Assembly: GCF_014930365.1 (NCBI RefSeq)
Contig: NZ_JABXWI010000002.1
Span: 582,108 to 646,107, forward strand
Source: Streptomyces caniscabiei
GTDB lineage: Bacteria; Actinomycetota; Actinomycetes; Streptomycetales; Streptomycetaceae
Length of the DNA stretch: 64,000 nucleotides
Direction of reading: 5' to 3'
The notes beneath the pieces were generated by a model. It saw only the letters and a list, made by a program, of their open reading frames with translations, made no database searches and had not been told where the DNA came from. This document shows, in pieces, positions 55,398-63,213 of the stretch. The stretch's first letter is position 1. Every line of letters begins with the position of its first letter. Both the position numbers and the translations under genes were made by a program.

Positions 55398-56384
55398 ATG
55401 ACATCTCCGCACCGGGTGGTCGTCCTCGCGCTCGACGGGGTCTACCCCTTCGAACTCGGCGTCCCGAGCCGCATCTTCGACGCGACCGACGGGCTCTACG
55501 AGGTGCTGACCTGCACCCCGGACGGGCGCCCGGTGCGTTCGGCGGCCGACTTCGCCGTCGCCGTGGACCACGGCCCCGAGGCGCTGGACACCGCCGACAC
55601 AGTGATCGTCCCCTCGTTCGGGGTCTGCCCGCCGACCGCACCGCTGCTGTCGGCCGAGCTCCCGGAGCCCGTCGCGGCCGCCCTCGCGCGGATCAGGCCC
55701 GGCACCCGGCTGGTGTCCATCTGCTCGGGCGCCTTCGTCCTCGCCTCGGCCGGTCTGCTCGACGGCAGGCCCGCGACGACGCACTGGGCGCTGGCCGACC
55801 TGTTCCGGCGCCGCTTCCCGCAGGTCGACCTGGACCCTGACGTCCTCTTCGTCGACGACGGCGACATCCTGACCTCGGCCGGCGCCGCCTCCGGCATCGA
55901 CCTCTGTCTGCATCTCGTGCGCAGGGACCACGGCAGCGAGGTCGCCAACCGGGTGGCCCGGCGCTGCGTGGTCCCGCCGTGGCGGGAGGGCGGCCAGGCC
56001 CAGTACATCGAACAGCCCGTCCCCCAGGACGGCGCCCACGGCACCGCCGCCACCCGGCAGTGGGCCCTCGAACACCTCGACGCCCCGCTCGCGCTGGCCG
56101 ACCTCGCCGAGCACGCCCGGATGAGCCTGCGCACCTTCGCCCGCCGCTTCAACGACGAGGTGGGCATGAGCCCCGGCCGCTGGCTCGTCCAGCAGCGGGT
56201 GGCCCGCGCCCGTCATCTCCTGGAGTCCACCGACCTCCCGGTCGACGAGATCGCCGGCCACGTCGGCTTCGCCACCGGCACGTCGCTGCGCCAGCATCTG
56301 CACGCGGCGATCGGAATCTCACCACTGACGTACCGGCGTACGTTCCGGTCCGGGGCCGCCGTACCCGCCCCCGCTAGCCGGTGA
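55398..56384 (+). CDS. GlxA-family (DJ-1/PfpI-like plus AraC HTH) transcriptional regulator
   Basis: A 328-aa regulator. The N-terminal class I glutamine-amidotransferase-like domain has VVVLALDGVYPFELGVPSRIFD and the nucleophile-elbow region SICSGAFVLASAGLLDGR. The C-terminal AraC DNA-binding part is LALADLAEHARMSLRTFARRF ... LPVDEIAGHVGFATGTSLRQHL. ATG at 55398. The 3' end overlaps the convergent LacI gene by 11 bp. Likely activator of the divergent oxidoreductase. Confidence 0.92.
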   Translation: MTSPHRVVVLALDGVYPFELGVPSRIFDATDGLYEVLTCTPDGRPVRSAADFAVAVDHGPEALDTADTVIVPSFGVCPPTAPLLSAELPEPVAAALARIRPGTRLVSICSGAFVLASAGLLDGRPATTHWALADLFRRRFPQVDLDPDVLFVDDGDILTSAGAASGIDLCLHLVRRDHGSEVANRVARRCVVPPWREGGQAQYIEQPVPQDGAHGTAATRQWALEHLDAPLALADLAEHARMSLRTFARRFNDEVGMSPGRWLVQQRVARARHLLESTDLPVDEIAGHVGFATGTSLRQHLHAAIGISPLTYRRTFRSGAAVPAPASR

Positions 56385-57414
56385 CCGCGCCCGCCCCCGG
56401 CGGCATGTTGTAGGGCGTCACCACCTGGATCGCCGACGGCAGGAACGGGCCCTCGTCGGGAAGGGCCTGGTGGGCGCGCATGATCATCTGACAGGTGCGG
56501 CGGACGTCCTGGCGCAGGTCGTGGTGGAGCACGGCGGAGAGCCGGTGCTCGCGCAGCAGCCGGGTGTTGTCGTGGTCGAGGTCGTGGGCGACGAAGACGT
56601 GCGGCGCGCGGCCGAGCGCGGCGAAGGCGTCGAGCGTGGCGGTGTTGCCACCGCCGATGGAGTAGACGGCGGCGATCCCCGGCTCCCGCTCCAGCGCGTC
56701 GAGGACGAGATCCCGCTGGGTCGCGTCGAGGCCGTCGCTGTCGGTGACCTCCACGAGCGCCCGCTGCGGCGCGACCGCCCGCATCACCCCGCGGAACCCC
56801 ATCTCCCGCTCCTCCTCGTTGCGGTAGAAGCTGCGGCTGAGCGTGACCAGGACGGCGCCCGGCCGGTCGCCGAGCCACTGCCGTAGCAGATACGCGGCGG
56901 TCGCCCCGGCGGCCCGGTTGTCTATGCCGACGTACGCGCCGCGCGGGCTGCTCGGCAGGTCCGTGACGAAGGTGACCACCGGGATCCCGGCCGCGACGAG
57001 CCGTTCGACGGCGGCGGTGACCTCCGGGACGTCCGGCGCCTTGAGGATCACCCCTTGCGAGCCGCGCCGCCCGATCCGGTCCAGCACCCGCACCATCTCC
57101 GAGGCCGACCCCGTCTCCCGGAAGTGGAAGCGGGACCGCACGACCGCCGGGTGCAGGGACGGCAGCTCGGCCTCCAGCGCCTCCCGGACCGCCGTGGAGA
57201 AGCGCTCCGGGGTCTGCATCACGATGTCGACCATGAACGTACGGCCGCCGATGCGCACCTGCGTCCGCTGCCGGTCCAGGTCCCGCACGGCCTGGTGCAC
57301 CTCGCGGGCGGTGCTCTCCCGCACCCCTCCCCTGCCGTTGAGGACCCGGTCGACCGTGGCCTGGCTGAGCCCGGCCTGCCGGGCGATCTCACGGATCGTG
57401 TAGGGGTGCGCCAT
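56374..57414 (-). CDS. LacI-family regulator (sugar/polyol responsive)
   Basis: A 346-aa regulator: HTH YTIREIARQAGLSQATVDRVLNGRGGV (in part ARQAGLSQATVDRVLN) then a type-I periplasmic-binding-like sensor (MVDIVMQTPERFSTAV, GVILKAPDVPEV, GIDNRAAGATAAYLL). The sensor resembles ribose/inositol-binding types. ATG at 57414. It is divergent from the SDR and Gfo/Idh genes and probably controls them through the palindrome at 57442. Confidence 0.92.
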   Translation of the reverse strand: MAHPYTIREIARQAGLSQATVDRVLNGRGGVRESTAREVHQAVRDLDRQRTQVRIGGRTFMVDIVMQTPERFSTAVREALEAELPSLHPAVVRSRFHFRETGSASEMVRVLDRIGRRGSQGVILKAPDVPEVTAAVERLVAAGIPVVTFVTDLPSSPRGAYVGIDNRAAGATAAYLLRQWLGDRPGAVLVTLSRSFYRNEEEREMGFRGVMRAVAPQRALVEVTDSDGLDATQRDLVLDALEREPGIAAVYSIGGGNTATLDAFAALGRAPHVFVAHDLDHDNTRLLREHRLSAVLHHDLRQDVRRTCQMIMRAHQALPDEGPFLPSAIQVVTPYNMPPGAGAVTG

Positions 57415-57441
57415 GGCGGTGTGTCCTGGATCTCGATGCGG

Positions 57442-57456
57442 GCCGACGGTCCGTCG
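57442..57456. promoter_or_regulatory. Palindromic operator CCGACGG-T-CCGTCGG
   Basis: Exact 7-base arms around one T, 28 bases before the LacI-type gene and in the divergent region with the SDR gene. Size and symmetry fit a LacI-family site. Confidence 0.45.
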
Positions 57457-57610
57457 GATGATGGGTTTTTGATGGTCCGCTGCGGGTTGTACGAGGGGCC
57501 TCGCGCCCCAAGACTGACAGAGGCGGAGGCGCTGGGAAAGGCCGTACGACCAGGGCCCTCATCGGGCCCGGCACGGCCCGCCGGCCCCGATCGAAAGGAA
57601 ACACGCTTCC

Positions 57611-58372
57611 ATGGCACTACTGGAGGACAAGGTCGTCCTCGTCAACGGCGGCAGCCAGGGCGTCGGCGCGGGCGTCGTCCGGGCGGCCCTGCGCGAGGGC
57701 GCGACCGTCGCGTTCACCGGACGCCGGGCCGAGGTCGGCGAACGGCTCGCGGCGGACACCGGCGCGACGTTCGTACGGGCCGACCTGACGGACCCGGCGC
57801 AGGTGCGCGGCGCCGTGGAACGCGTGATCGCCACGCACGGCCGGGTCGACAGCCTCGTCAACGCGGCCGGCCTCACCTCGCGCGGCTCGCTCCTCGACAC
57901 CTCGCCCGAACTCTTCGACGCGCACATCGCGATCAATCTGCGCGCCCCCTTCTTCGCCATGCAGGCCGTGGTCGAGCACCTGGTGGCCCGCACGTCGCCC
58001 GGCACGATCGTCAACATCGGCTCGAACTGCGCGCACGGCGGCCCGCCGTTCCTGGCCCCGTACTCCGCCGCGAAGGCCGGCCTCGCGGGCCTCACCCGCA
58101 ACGCCGCCCACGCCCACCGCTGGGACCGGATCCGGATCAACGACCTCAACATCGGCTGGACGGAGACCGAGGGCGAGGACGCGATCCAGCGCGAGTTCCA
58201 CGACGCGGCCGACGACTGGCGGGAACGGGCCGCCGAGCGCCTCCCGATGGGCAAGCTCGGCCAGGTCGACGAGATCGCCGACTTCGTGGTCTTCCTGCTC
58301 TCCGAGCGCAGCGGCGTGGTCACCGGCTCGATCATCGACTGGGACCAGAACGTCGTCGGCGCCCAGGACTGA
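57611..58372 (+). CDS. SDR-family oxidoreductase
   Basis: A 253-aa short-chain dehydrogenase: cofactor loop VNGGSQGVGAGVV, NAAG after beta-4, catalytic IGSNCAHGG ... YSAAKAGLAGL, and the C-terminal LPMGKLGQVDEIADFVVFLLS. ATG at 57611 follows AAAGGAAAC. With the following Gfo/Idh dehydrogenase and the divergent LacI regulator it probably belongs to a sugar or cyclitol catabolic set. Confidence 0.92.
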   Translation: MALLEDKVVLVNGGSQGVGAGVVRAALREGATVAFTGRRAEVGERLAADTGATFVRADLTDPAQVRGAVERVIATHGRVDSLVNAAGLTSRGSLLDTSPELFDAHIAINLRAPFFAMQAVVEHLVARTSPGTIVNIGSNCAHGGPPFLAPYSAAKAGLAGLTRNAAHAHRWDRIRINDLNIGWTETEGEDAIQREFHDAADDWRERAAERLPMGKLGQVDEIADFVVFLLSERSGVVTGSIIDWDQNVVGAQD

Positions 58373-58447
58373 CCGCCCCTCCCCCTCTTCCTCTCGTCGT
58401 CTCCTCCTCCCCCGCTTCTTCAGCACCTCCGAAAGGGACACTCGATC

Positions 58448-59458
58448 ATGCGCATTGGCATCCTGGGGCTGGGCCGCATCGGCGCCTTCCACGCCGAAAC
58501 CCTCGCCGGTCTGGACGTCGTGGAGCAGCTGGTCGTCTCCGACCCGCTGGCCGCCGCCGCGCAGGCGGCCGGCGAGAAGTTCGGCGCCGTCGTGGCCGAC
58601 TCGCCCGAGGCGGTCTTCGCCTCCGGGATCGACGGTGTCGTGATCACCGCCGCCACCGACGCGCACCCGGGCCTGATCCTGGCCGCCGTCGAGGCGGGCG
58701 TCCCGGTGTTCTGCGAGAAGCCGGTGGCGAAGACGGTCGAGGAGAGCCTCACCGTGCTGCGCGCCGTGCGCGACAGCGGCATCGAGGCCCAGATCGGCTT
58801 CAACCGCCGCTTCGACGCGGGCTGTGTCACCGCCCGCGAGGCCGTCCTCAGCGGTGAGCTGGGCGCGCTGCACACGGTCCGGTCCACCACCCTCGACCCG
58901 GCCCCGCCGCCGGCGGCCTACGTCGCGGTGTCGGGCGGCATCTTCCGCGACTGCGCGGTGCACGACTTCGACGTGGTGCGCTGGGTGACGGGCCGCGAGG
59001 TCGTCGAGGTGTACGCGACGGGCGGCAACAAGGGCGCTGAGTACATCAAGGAGGCGGGTGACGTCGACACGGCGTCCGCGCTCCTCACCTTCGACGACGG
59101 CACCATCGGCGTCATCTCCAACACCCGTCACAACGCCCGGGGTTACGACGTCCGGCTGGAGGTCCACGGCATGAAGGACAGCATCGCCGCCGGCCTCGAC
59201 ACCCAGCTCCCGCTGCGCTCCGCCGAGCCCGGTGTCACCTTCCCCTCCGGTGTCCCGCACACCTTCTTCATGGACCGCTTCGCGCCCGCCTACCGCGCCG
59301 AACTCGCCGCGTTCACCGAGGTCGTCGCCGGTACCCGCACCTCCCCCTGCACGGTCGCCGACGCCCTGGAGGCCAGCTGGATCGCCGAGGCGGCGACGCT
59401 CTCGGTGGCGGAGCACCGGCCGGTCCGGCTGGAGGAGCTGCGCAAGGACGCCGTCTGA
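58448..59458 (+). CDS. Gfo/Idh/MocA-family dehydrogenase (inositol 2-dehydrogenase-like)
   Basis: A 336-aa NAD(P)-dependent sugar/cyclitol dehydrogenase: N-terminal GILGLGRIGAFHAETLAG, catalytic Lys in FCEKPVAKTVEES, IGFNRRFDAG, and the DCAVHDFDVVRWVTG His/Asp motif typical of inositol dehydrogenases. ATG at 58448 follows GAAAGGGAC. It forms a pair with the SDR gene 75 bp upstream. The 3' end is tandemly duplicated beyond the stop codon. Confidence 0.92.
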   Translation: MRIGILGLGRIGAFHAETLAGLDVVEQLVVSDPLAAAAQAAGEKFGAVVADSPEAVFASGIDGVVITAATDAHPGLILAAVEAGVPVFCEKPVAKTVEESLTVLRAVRDSGIEAQIGFNRRFDAGCVTAREAVLSGELGALHTVRSTTLDPAPPPAAYVAVSGGIFRDCAVHDFDVVRWVTGREVVEVYATGGNKGAEYIKEAGDVDTASALLTFDDGTIGVISNTRHNARGYDVRLEVHGMKDSIAAGLDTQLPLRSAEPGVTFPSGVPHTFFMDRFAPAYRAELAAFTEVVAGTRTSPCTVADALEASWIAEAATLSVAEHRPVRLEELRKDAV

Positions 59459-59460
59459 GC

Positions 59461-59522
59461 GGCGCGAAGGAAGCCGTCTGCCGGCTGAGGCGGCGCGAAG
59501 GAAGCCGTCTGCCGGCTGAGGC
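59461..59522. repeat. Two 31-bp tandem repeats after the Gfo/Idh gene
   Basis: GGCGCGAAGGAAGCCGTCTG plus 11 bases occurs at 59461-59491 and 59492-59522, with degenerate relatives before (the gene's own last codons, CGCAAGGACGCCGTCTGA) and after (about 59535-59557). The array looks like amplified copies of the gene terminus. Confidence 0.75.
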
Positions 59523-59580
59523 GGCCCGGCGGCTCGAAGGACGCCGTCCGAGCGGCCCGCACGAAGCCACGGGCGCGGTG

Positions 59581-60600
59581 TCAGGCGCTGCGGCGGGTGA
59601 CCAGACGGGTGGGCAGGATCAGCGGGGTGGGGTCCTGCCCATGGATGAGCGCGACGAGCATGCGCGCCATCTCCCGCCCGAGCGCCGCTATGGGCTGGTG
59701 GACGGTGGTGAGCGGCGGATCGGCGATCCCGGCGACGGCCAGGTCGTCGTAACCGACCACGGCGACGTCGGCGGGCACCCGCCGCCCTGCCTCGCGCAGG
59801 GTGCGCAGTGCCCCCGCCGCCATGTTGTCGCTGGCGGCGAACACACCGTCCAGGTCGGGGTGTTCCGCCAGCAGCGCGGCCATGACCGCGGCTCCGCCGG
59901 GCTCGGTGAAGTCCCCTGCCCGGGGCGGGAAGGGGTCGAGGCCGGCGGCCAGCACGGCGTCCCGGTACCCCCGGTACCGGGCCCGCCCCGCCTCGGTGTC
60001 CAGGCGCCCGCAGATCGCGGCGACACGCGTCCTGCCGCGTGAGAGCAGATACTCGGTCGCCTCGCGGGCGCCGCCGGCGTTGTCGACGTCCACGTACCAG
60101 CGGGGAGCGGGCCCGACGGGGCGCCCGCCGAACACCACGGGGATGTCCGCCTCCTCGGCCGTCCGGGCCAGCGGATCGCCCTCGCGCAGGGCCATCATCA
60201 TGACGCCGTCGGCGCCCTTGCAGCGGATCAGTTCCGCCACCCGCTCGCGGCCCCGGTCGGTCGCGGCCAGGCACAGCATCAGATGCAGGTCGGCCTCCTC
60301 CAGCGCGGCCGACGCCCCCACGATCACCTGGGCGAAGAAGGGATCCGCGAAGATCGACGGATCCTCTCCCGAGACGACCAGCGCGGCCGCTCCCGTCTGC
60401 CGCGTGGCCAGCGCACGGGCCGTCGGATTGGGCACGTAGCCGAGCTGTCGGACGGCCCGCTCGACGGCCTCGCGCTTGCCCCGGCTGACGTGCGGCGCGT
60501 TGTTGAGGGCGCGGGACGCCACGGAGCGGGAGACGCCCGCGAGTTCGGCCACGGCGTCGAGCGTGGGCTGCCGACGCGGTGGATCGCCCGCCAGGACCAT
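59581..60600 (-). CDS. LacI-family repressor, CebR-like
   Basis: A 339-aa regulator: HTH PTLDAVAELAGVSRSVASRALNNAPHV (in part ELAGVSRSVASRALNN), hinge YVPNPTARALATRQT, then a sensor domain (DGVMMMALREGD, VFAASDNMAAGALRTLREAG, VAVVGYDDLAVAGIADPPLTTV). ATG at 60600 follows GGAGAGG; a longer frame upstream is only the repeat tract. It is divergent from the GH6 cellulase gene, with CebR-type boxes between, so it most likely senses a cello-oligosaccharide. It might also control the GH16 gene at 16 kb. Confidence 0.93.
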   Translation of the reverse strand: MVLAGDPPRRQPTLDAVAELAGVSRSVASRALNNAPHVSRGKREAVERAVRQLGYVPNPTARALATRQTGAAALVVSGEDPSIFADPFFAQVIVGASAALEEADLHLMLCLAATDRGRERVAELIRCKGADGVMMMALREGDPLARTAEEADIPVVFGGRPVGPAPRWYVDVDNAGGAREATEYLLSRGRTRVAAICGRLDTEAGRARYRGYRDAVLAAGLDPFPPRAGDFTEPGGAAVMAALLAEHPDLDGVFAASDNMAAGALRTLREAGRRVPADVAVVGYDDLAVAGIADPPLTTVHQPIAALGREMARMLVALIHGQDPTPLILPTRLVTRRSA

Positions 60601-60625
60601 GTGCCTCTCCCCCCGGCCGAAAACG

Positions 60626-60720
60626 CCGAACCCACCGAACCCACCGAACCCGCCGAACCCACCGAACCCGCCGAACCCACCGAACCCGCCGAACCCACCG
60701 AACCCGCCGAACCCACCGAA
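60626..60720. repeat. Minisatellite of 9-bp CCGAACCCR units before the LacI gene
   Basis: Ten full units plus a partial one. After the first unit CCGAACCCA and CCGAACCCG strictly alternate, giving an 18-bp higher-order period. It begins 26 bases before the repressor's ATG, in its leader, and keeps a frame open that would read GFGGFGG. Confidence 0.92.
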
Positions 60721-60724
60721 AAAC

Positions 60725-60738
60725 TGGGAGCGCTTCCG
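60725..60738. promoter_or_regulatory. Degenerate CebR-like box TGGGAGCGCTTCCG
   Basis: Matches the consensus TGGGAGCGCTCCCA at 12 of 14 positions. Near the repressor gene, so probably for autoregulation. Confidence 0.5.
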
Positions 60739-60869
60739 GTCAAAGGGACCGTAGAGCCTCGAACTCGCCCTGTACAGAGGGAGATTCACACCTCGGCTCT
60801 TGACAGTCCTTCCAGTCAGCCACACGATACCGACCACACCCCCTAGCTTCTCAGCGCCACAGGCACCAC

Positions 60870-60883
60870 TGGAAGCGCTTCCA
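60870..60883. promoter_or_regulatory. LacI-type palindrome TGGAAGCGCTTCCA
   Basis: Perfect 14-bp palindrome, one symmetric change from the CebR box, one base before the next box. Confidence 0.65.
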
Positions 60884-60884
60884 A

Positions 60885-60898
60885 TGGGAGCGCTCCCA
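60885..60898. promoter_or_regulatory. CebR box TGGGAGCGCTCCCA
   Basis: Exact match to the operator described for the Streptomyces cellulose-utilisation repressor CebR, 100 bases before the GH6 start. With the adjacent palindrome the centres are 15 bp apart. Confidence 0.8.
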
Positions 60899-60997
60899 CC
60901 TCCTTCGGCACGTCGAACCACCGCACTTCCTCAGCGCGTCGCACGCTCGGGACGAGAACGTGCGACGCATCCCCGCCAGGAATTCCGAGGTGATGTC

Positions 60998-61963
60998 ATG
61001 CGCCGCAGACTCCGCGCCCTGATGGCAGCGCTCTGCTCCCTGCCGCTCGCGCTCGCCGCCGCTCCGTCCGCCCATGCCGCCGACCCGACCAGCATGACCA
61101 GCGGGTTCTATGTGGACCCCGACAACAGCGCGAAGCGGTGGGCCGCCGCCAACCCCGCTGACGGCCGGGCGTCCGCGATCAACGCCTCCATCGCCAACAC
61201 CCCGATGGCCCGCTGGTTCGGCGCGTGGAGCGGCTCGATCGGCACTGCCACGGGCTCGTTCACGGGCGCCGCGGACAGCCGGGACAAGCTGCCCGTTCTC
61301 GTCGCGTACAACATCTACAACCGCGACTACTGCGGCGGGCACTCCGCGGGCGGGGCCTCTTCGCCGTCCGCCTACGCGAGCTGGATCTCCCAGTTCGCCG
61401 GCGGCATCGGCAACCGCCCGGCCCTGGTGATCCTGGAGCCGGACTCCCTCGGGGACTACGGCTGTATGAACCAGGCGCAGATCGCCGAACGGCAGAGCAT
61501 GCTCAGCGGCGCCCTCTCCCGGTTCAGCAGTCAGGCGCCCAACACCTGGGTCTACATGGACGCCGGCAATCCCGCCTGGACGGACGCCGCGACCATGGCC
61601 AAGCGGCTGCACGAGGCGGGCGTGCGGCAGGCCCACGGCTTCTCGCTGAACATCTCCAACTACCTCACCACGGGCGAGAACACCGCCTACGGCAACGCGG
61701 TGAACAGGGAGCTCAGTGCCCGCTACGGCTACACCAAGCCGTTCGTCGTGGACACCAGCCGCAACGGCAACGGCTCCAACGGCCAGTGGTGCAACCCCTC
61801 GGGCCGCCGCATCGGCCCCGCCACCCAGATGGGCGGCGGCGCCGAGATGCTGCTGTGGATCAAGGTGCCGGGCGAGTCGGACGGCAACTGCGGTGTGGGA
61901 TCCGGCTCCTCGGCCGGTCAGTTCCTGCCCGAGGTCGCCTACAAGATGATCTACGGCTACTGA
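60998..61963 (+). CDS. Secreted GH6 cellulase (endoglucanase/cellobiohydrolase)
   Basis: A 321-aa secreted beta-1,4-glucanase without a carbohydrate-binding module. Sec signal: MRRRLRALMAALCSLPLALA ending SAHAADP. The GH6 catalytic acid is the Asp in VILEPDSLGDYGC; other family blocks are LPVLVAYNIYNRDYCGGHSAG (in part), GFSLNISNYLTTGEN, FVVDTSRNGNGS and LLWIKVPGESDGNC. ATG at 60998 follows GAGG. Controlled by the LacI-type repressor next to it. Confidence 0.95.
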   Translation: MRRRLRALMAALCSLPLALAAAPSAHAADPTSMTSGFYVDPDNSAKRWAAANPADGRASAINASIANTPMARWFGAWSGSIGTATGSFTGAADSRDKLPVLVAYNIYNRDYCGGHSAGGASSPSAYASWISQFAGGIGNRPALVILEPDSLGDYGCMNQAQIAERQSMLSGALSRFSSQAPNTWVYMDAGNPAWTDAATMAKRLHEAGVRQAHGFSLNISNYLTTGENTAYGNAVNRELSARYGYTKPFVVDTSRNGNGSNGQWCNPSGRRIGPATQMGGGAEMLLWIKVPGESDGNCGVGSGSSAGQFLPEVAYKMIYGY

Positions 61964-61977
61964 CCACGGCCGGCTCG

Positions 61978-62021
61978 ACGTCAGCCGGAACAGGTCTCGA
62001 CGTCAGCCGGGAGAGGTCTCC
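61978..62021. repeat. Two 22-bp tandem repeats spanning a stop codon
   Basis: CGACGTCAGCCGG is repeated at a 22-bp offset (from 61978 and from 62000), each followed by a purine-rich stretch and AGGTCTC. The second copy contains the stop codon of the small minus-strand gene. Confidence 0.6.
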
Positions 62022-62278
62022 TCCAGCTTCTCGAAGAAGAACTCGTGCTTCAGGAAGGAGACGTCGTACTCGTGACCGGACCCGGGCGGCAGGAGCTGCG
62101 ACGCCTGGAAGAGGCGCCACCCGTCGAGCAGCGCGTCGAGCCCCGTCGGGTAGGGCGGCTCGTCGCCGTCTCCCGCCGTCGGACGGGTCCGGCCGGTCCC
62201 GTCGTACCGGGACCAGCCCACGACCGGGGAGTCGAGCGCCGAGGTCGACAGATACAGGACCAGGACCTGTTGCCTCAT
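62003..62278 (-). CDS. Small hypothetical protein coupled to the PhyH-family gene
   Basis: A 91-aa protein with no family I recognise. It begins MRQQVLVLYLSTSALDSPVVGW and has the acidic/aromatic end YDVSFLKHEFFFEKLEETSPG (in part KHEFFFEKLEE). Its ATG overlaps the stop of the PhyH-like gene by four bases (ATGA), which argues for real, coupled translation and a joint function. Cytoplasmic, no membrane helix. Confidence 0.7.
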   Translation of the reverse strand: MRQQVLVLYLSTSALDSPVVGWSRYDGTGRTRPTAGDGDEPPYPTGLDALLDGWRLFQASQLLPPGSGHEYDVSFLKHEFFFEKLEETSPG

Positions 62279-63093
62279 GCCTGGCTCCTCAGGGCGGGCC
62301 GGTTGCTGACGCGCGTGACCCAGTGCTCGACGTCGAACGACTCGTCGCCGGTCAGGGCCCGCCACAGCAGGACCCGGTTGTAGATCTCCAGTCGGCCGGT
62401 GGCCTGCTCGTACCACGGGAAGTGGGTGTCCAACTCCGCGGTGACGGCCGGGTCGTGCAGGTCGCCGGTGTCCCAGAGGCGCACCTGCGGCACGGTCGGG
62501 TTGAGGCGCAGTTTGTACATGAAGCGGCGGCGCGCGGTGTCGTTGCGGCGGCCGCCGTGCCAGATGCCGTGGTGCACGAGGACGACCGTGCCGGCCGGGC
62601 AGGTCAGCCGGGTCTGGCCCCGCAGGTTCTGGACACGGCCGACGTCCGTCTCGTTGATCCGGCGCAGATGGCTGCCGGGCACACTGAGGGTGCCGCCCAT
62701 CTCGGCGGTCACCTCGTGCGGGTAGTACATGAGCTGGAGGTCGAAGGCGTCCGGCCGTACGTCGATGATCGCGTCCGCGTGGAGGTCCTGCGCGTGGCCC
62801 TCGTGGGGCTCGCGGACGTGCACGGCGTGGTGGTCGACGGTCGGTCCGGGTCCGACCAGACTCTCCACGGCACCGGCGACGACCGGCAGTTCGAGCAGCG
62901 CGTGGACGAAGGTGTCGGGCGGGAACGCCGCGCTCAGCGGGGTGCCGTACGGCACTCCCGGCAGGCCCTCGGCCAGCGCGGCCACGGCCCGTTCGTTGAT
63001 GTTCCGCGGCACCACCCCGTCCAGGCGCAGGAATCCCCACGCGACGAAGCGGGCCACCTGAACCGAGGTCAGGAGGTGCTTGCTGGTTGGCAT
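62275..63093 (-). CDS. Phytanoyl-CoA dioxygenase (PhyH) family Fe(II)/2-oxoglutarate oxygenase
   Basis: A 272-aa non-heme iron oxygenase. Iron ligands are the HxD of DLHADAIIDVRP and the distal His in LVHHGIWHGGRRND; the latter is followed by RRRFMYKLRLNP supplying the 2-oxoglutarate Arg. ATG at 63093; no ribosome-binding site is visible, so translation may be leaderless. Bacterial PhyH-like enzymes hydroxylate many natural products, so the substrate is open. Coupled to the small gene that follows. Confidence 0.88.
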   Translation of the reverse strand: MPTSKHLLTSVQVARFVAWGFLRLDGVVPRNINERAVAALAEGLPGVPYGTPLSAAFPPDTFVHALLELPVVAGAVESLVGPGPTVDHHAVHVREPHEGHAQDLHADAIIDVRPDAFDLQLMYYPHEVTAEMGGTLSVPGSHLRRINETDVGRVQNLRGQTRLTCPAGTVVLVHHGIWHGGRRNDTARRRFMYKLRLNPTVPQVRLWDTGDLHDPAVTAELDTHFPWYEQATGRLEIYNRVLLWRALTGDESFDVEHWVTRVSNRPALRSQA

Positions 63094-63213
63094 ACGACGA
63101 ACGTACGGACCCGGCCCCGCCCTGTAGTGGGCTGAAATCTTCCTCTGGTGGTCCATTTCCGTGACCGGTGCGGCCGGTGGGCGCCCCGAACGGGAGGCAC
63201 CCACCGCCGTGGT

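Larger units (their letters stand above)
60601..60997. other. Regulatory intergenic region between LacI repressor and GH6 cellulase
   Basis: 397 bases without a gene. It holds a 9-bp minisatellite (60626-60720), three LacI-type boxes (60725, 60870, 60885) and the leaders of both divergent genes. A TTGACAGTCCTTCCAG stretch at 60798 may supply a -35 for the cellulase. Confidence 0.75.

Noticed and set aside
60626..60720. CRISPR-like array
   Set aside because: Units are 9 bp, directly abutting, with no spacers and no cas genes.
60601..60921. N-terminal extension of the LacI regulator with GFGGFGG repeats
   Set aside because: The helix-turn-helix begins right after ATG 60600, which has a good ribosome-binding site. 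The extension crosses operators and a minisatellite.
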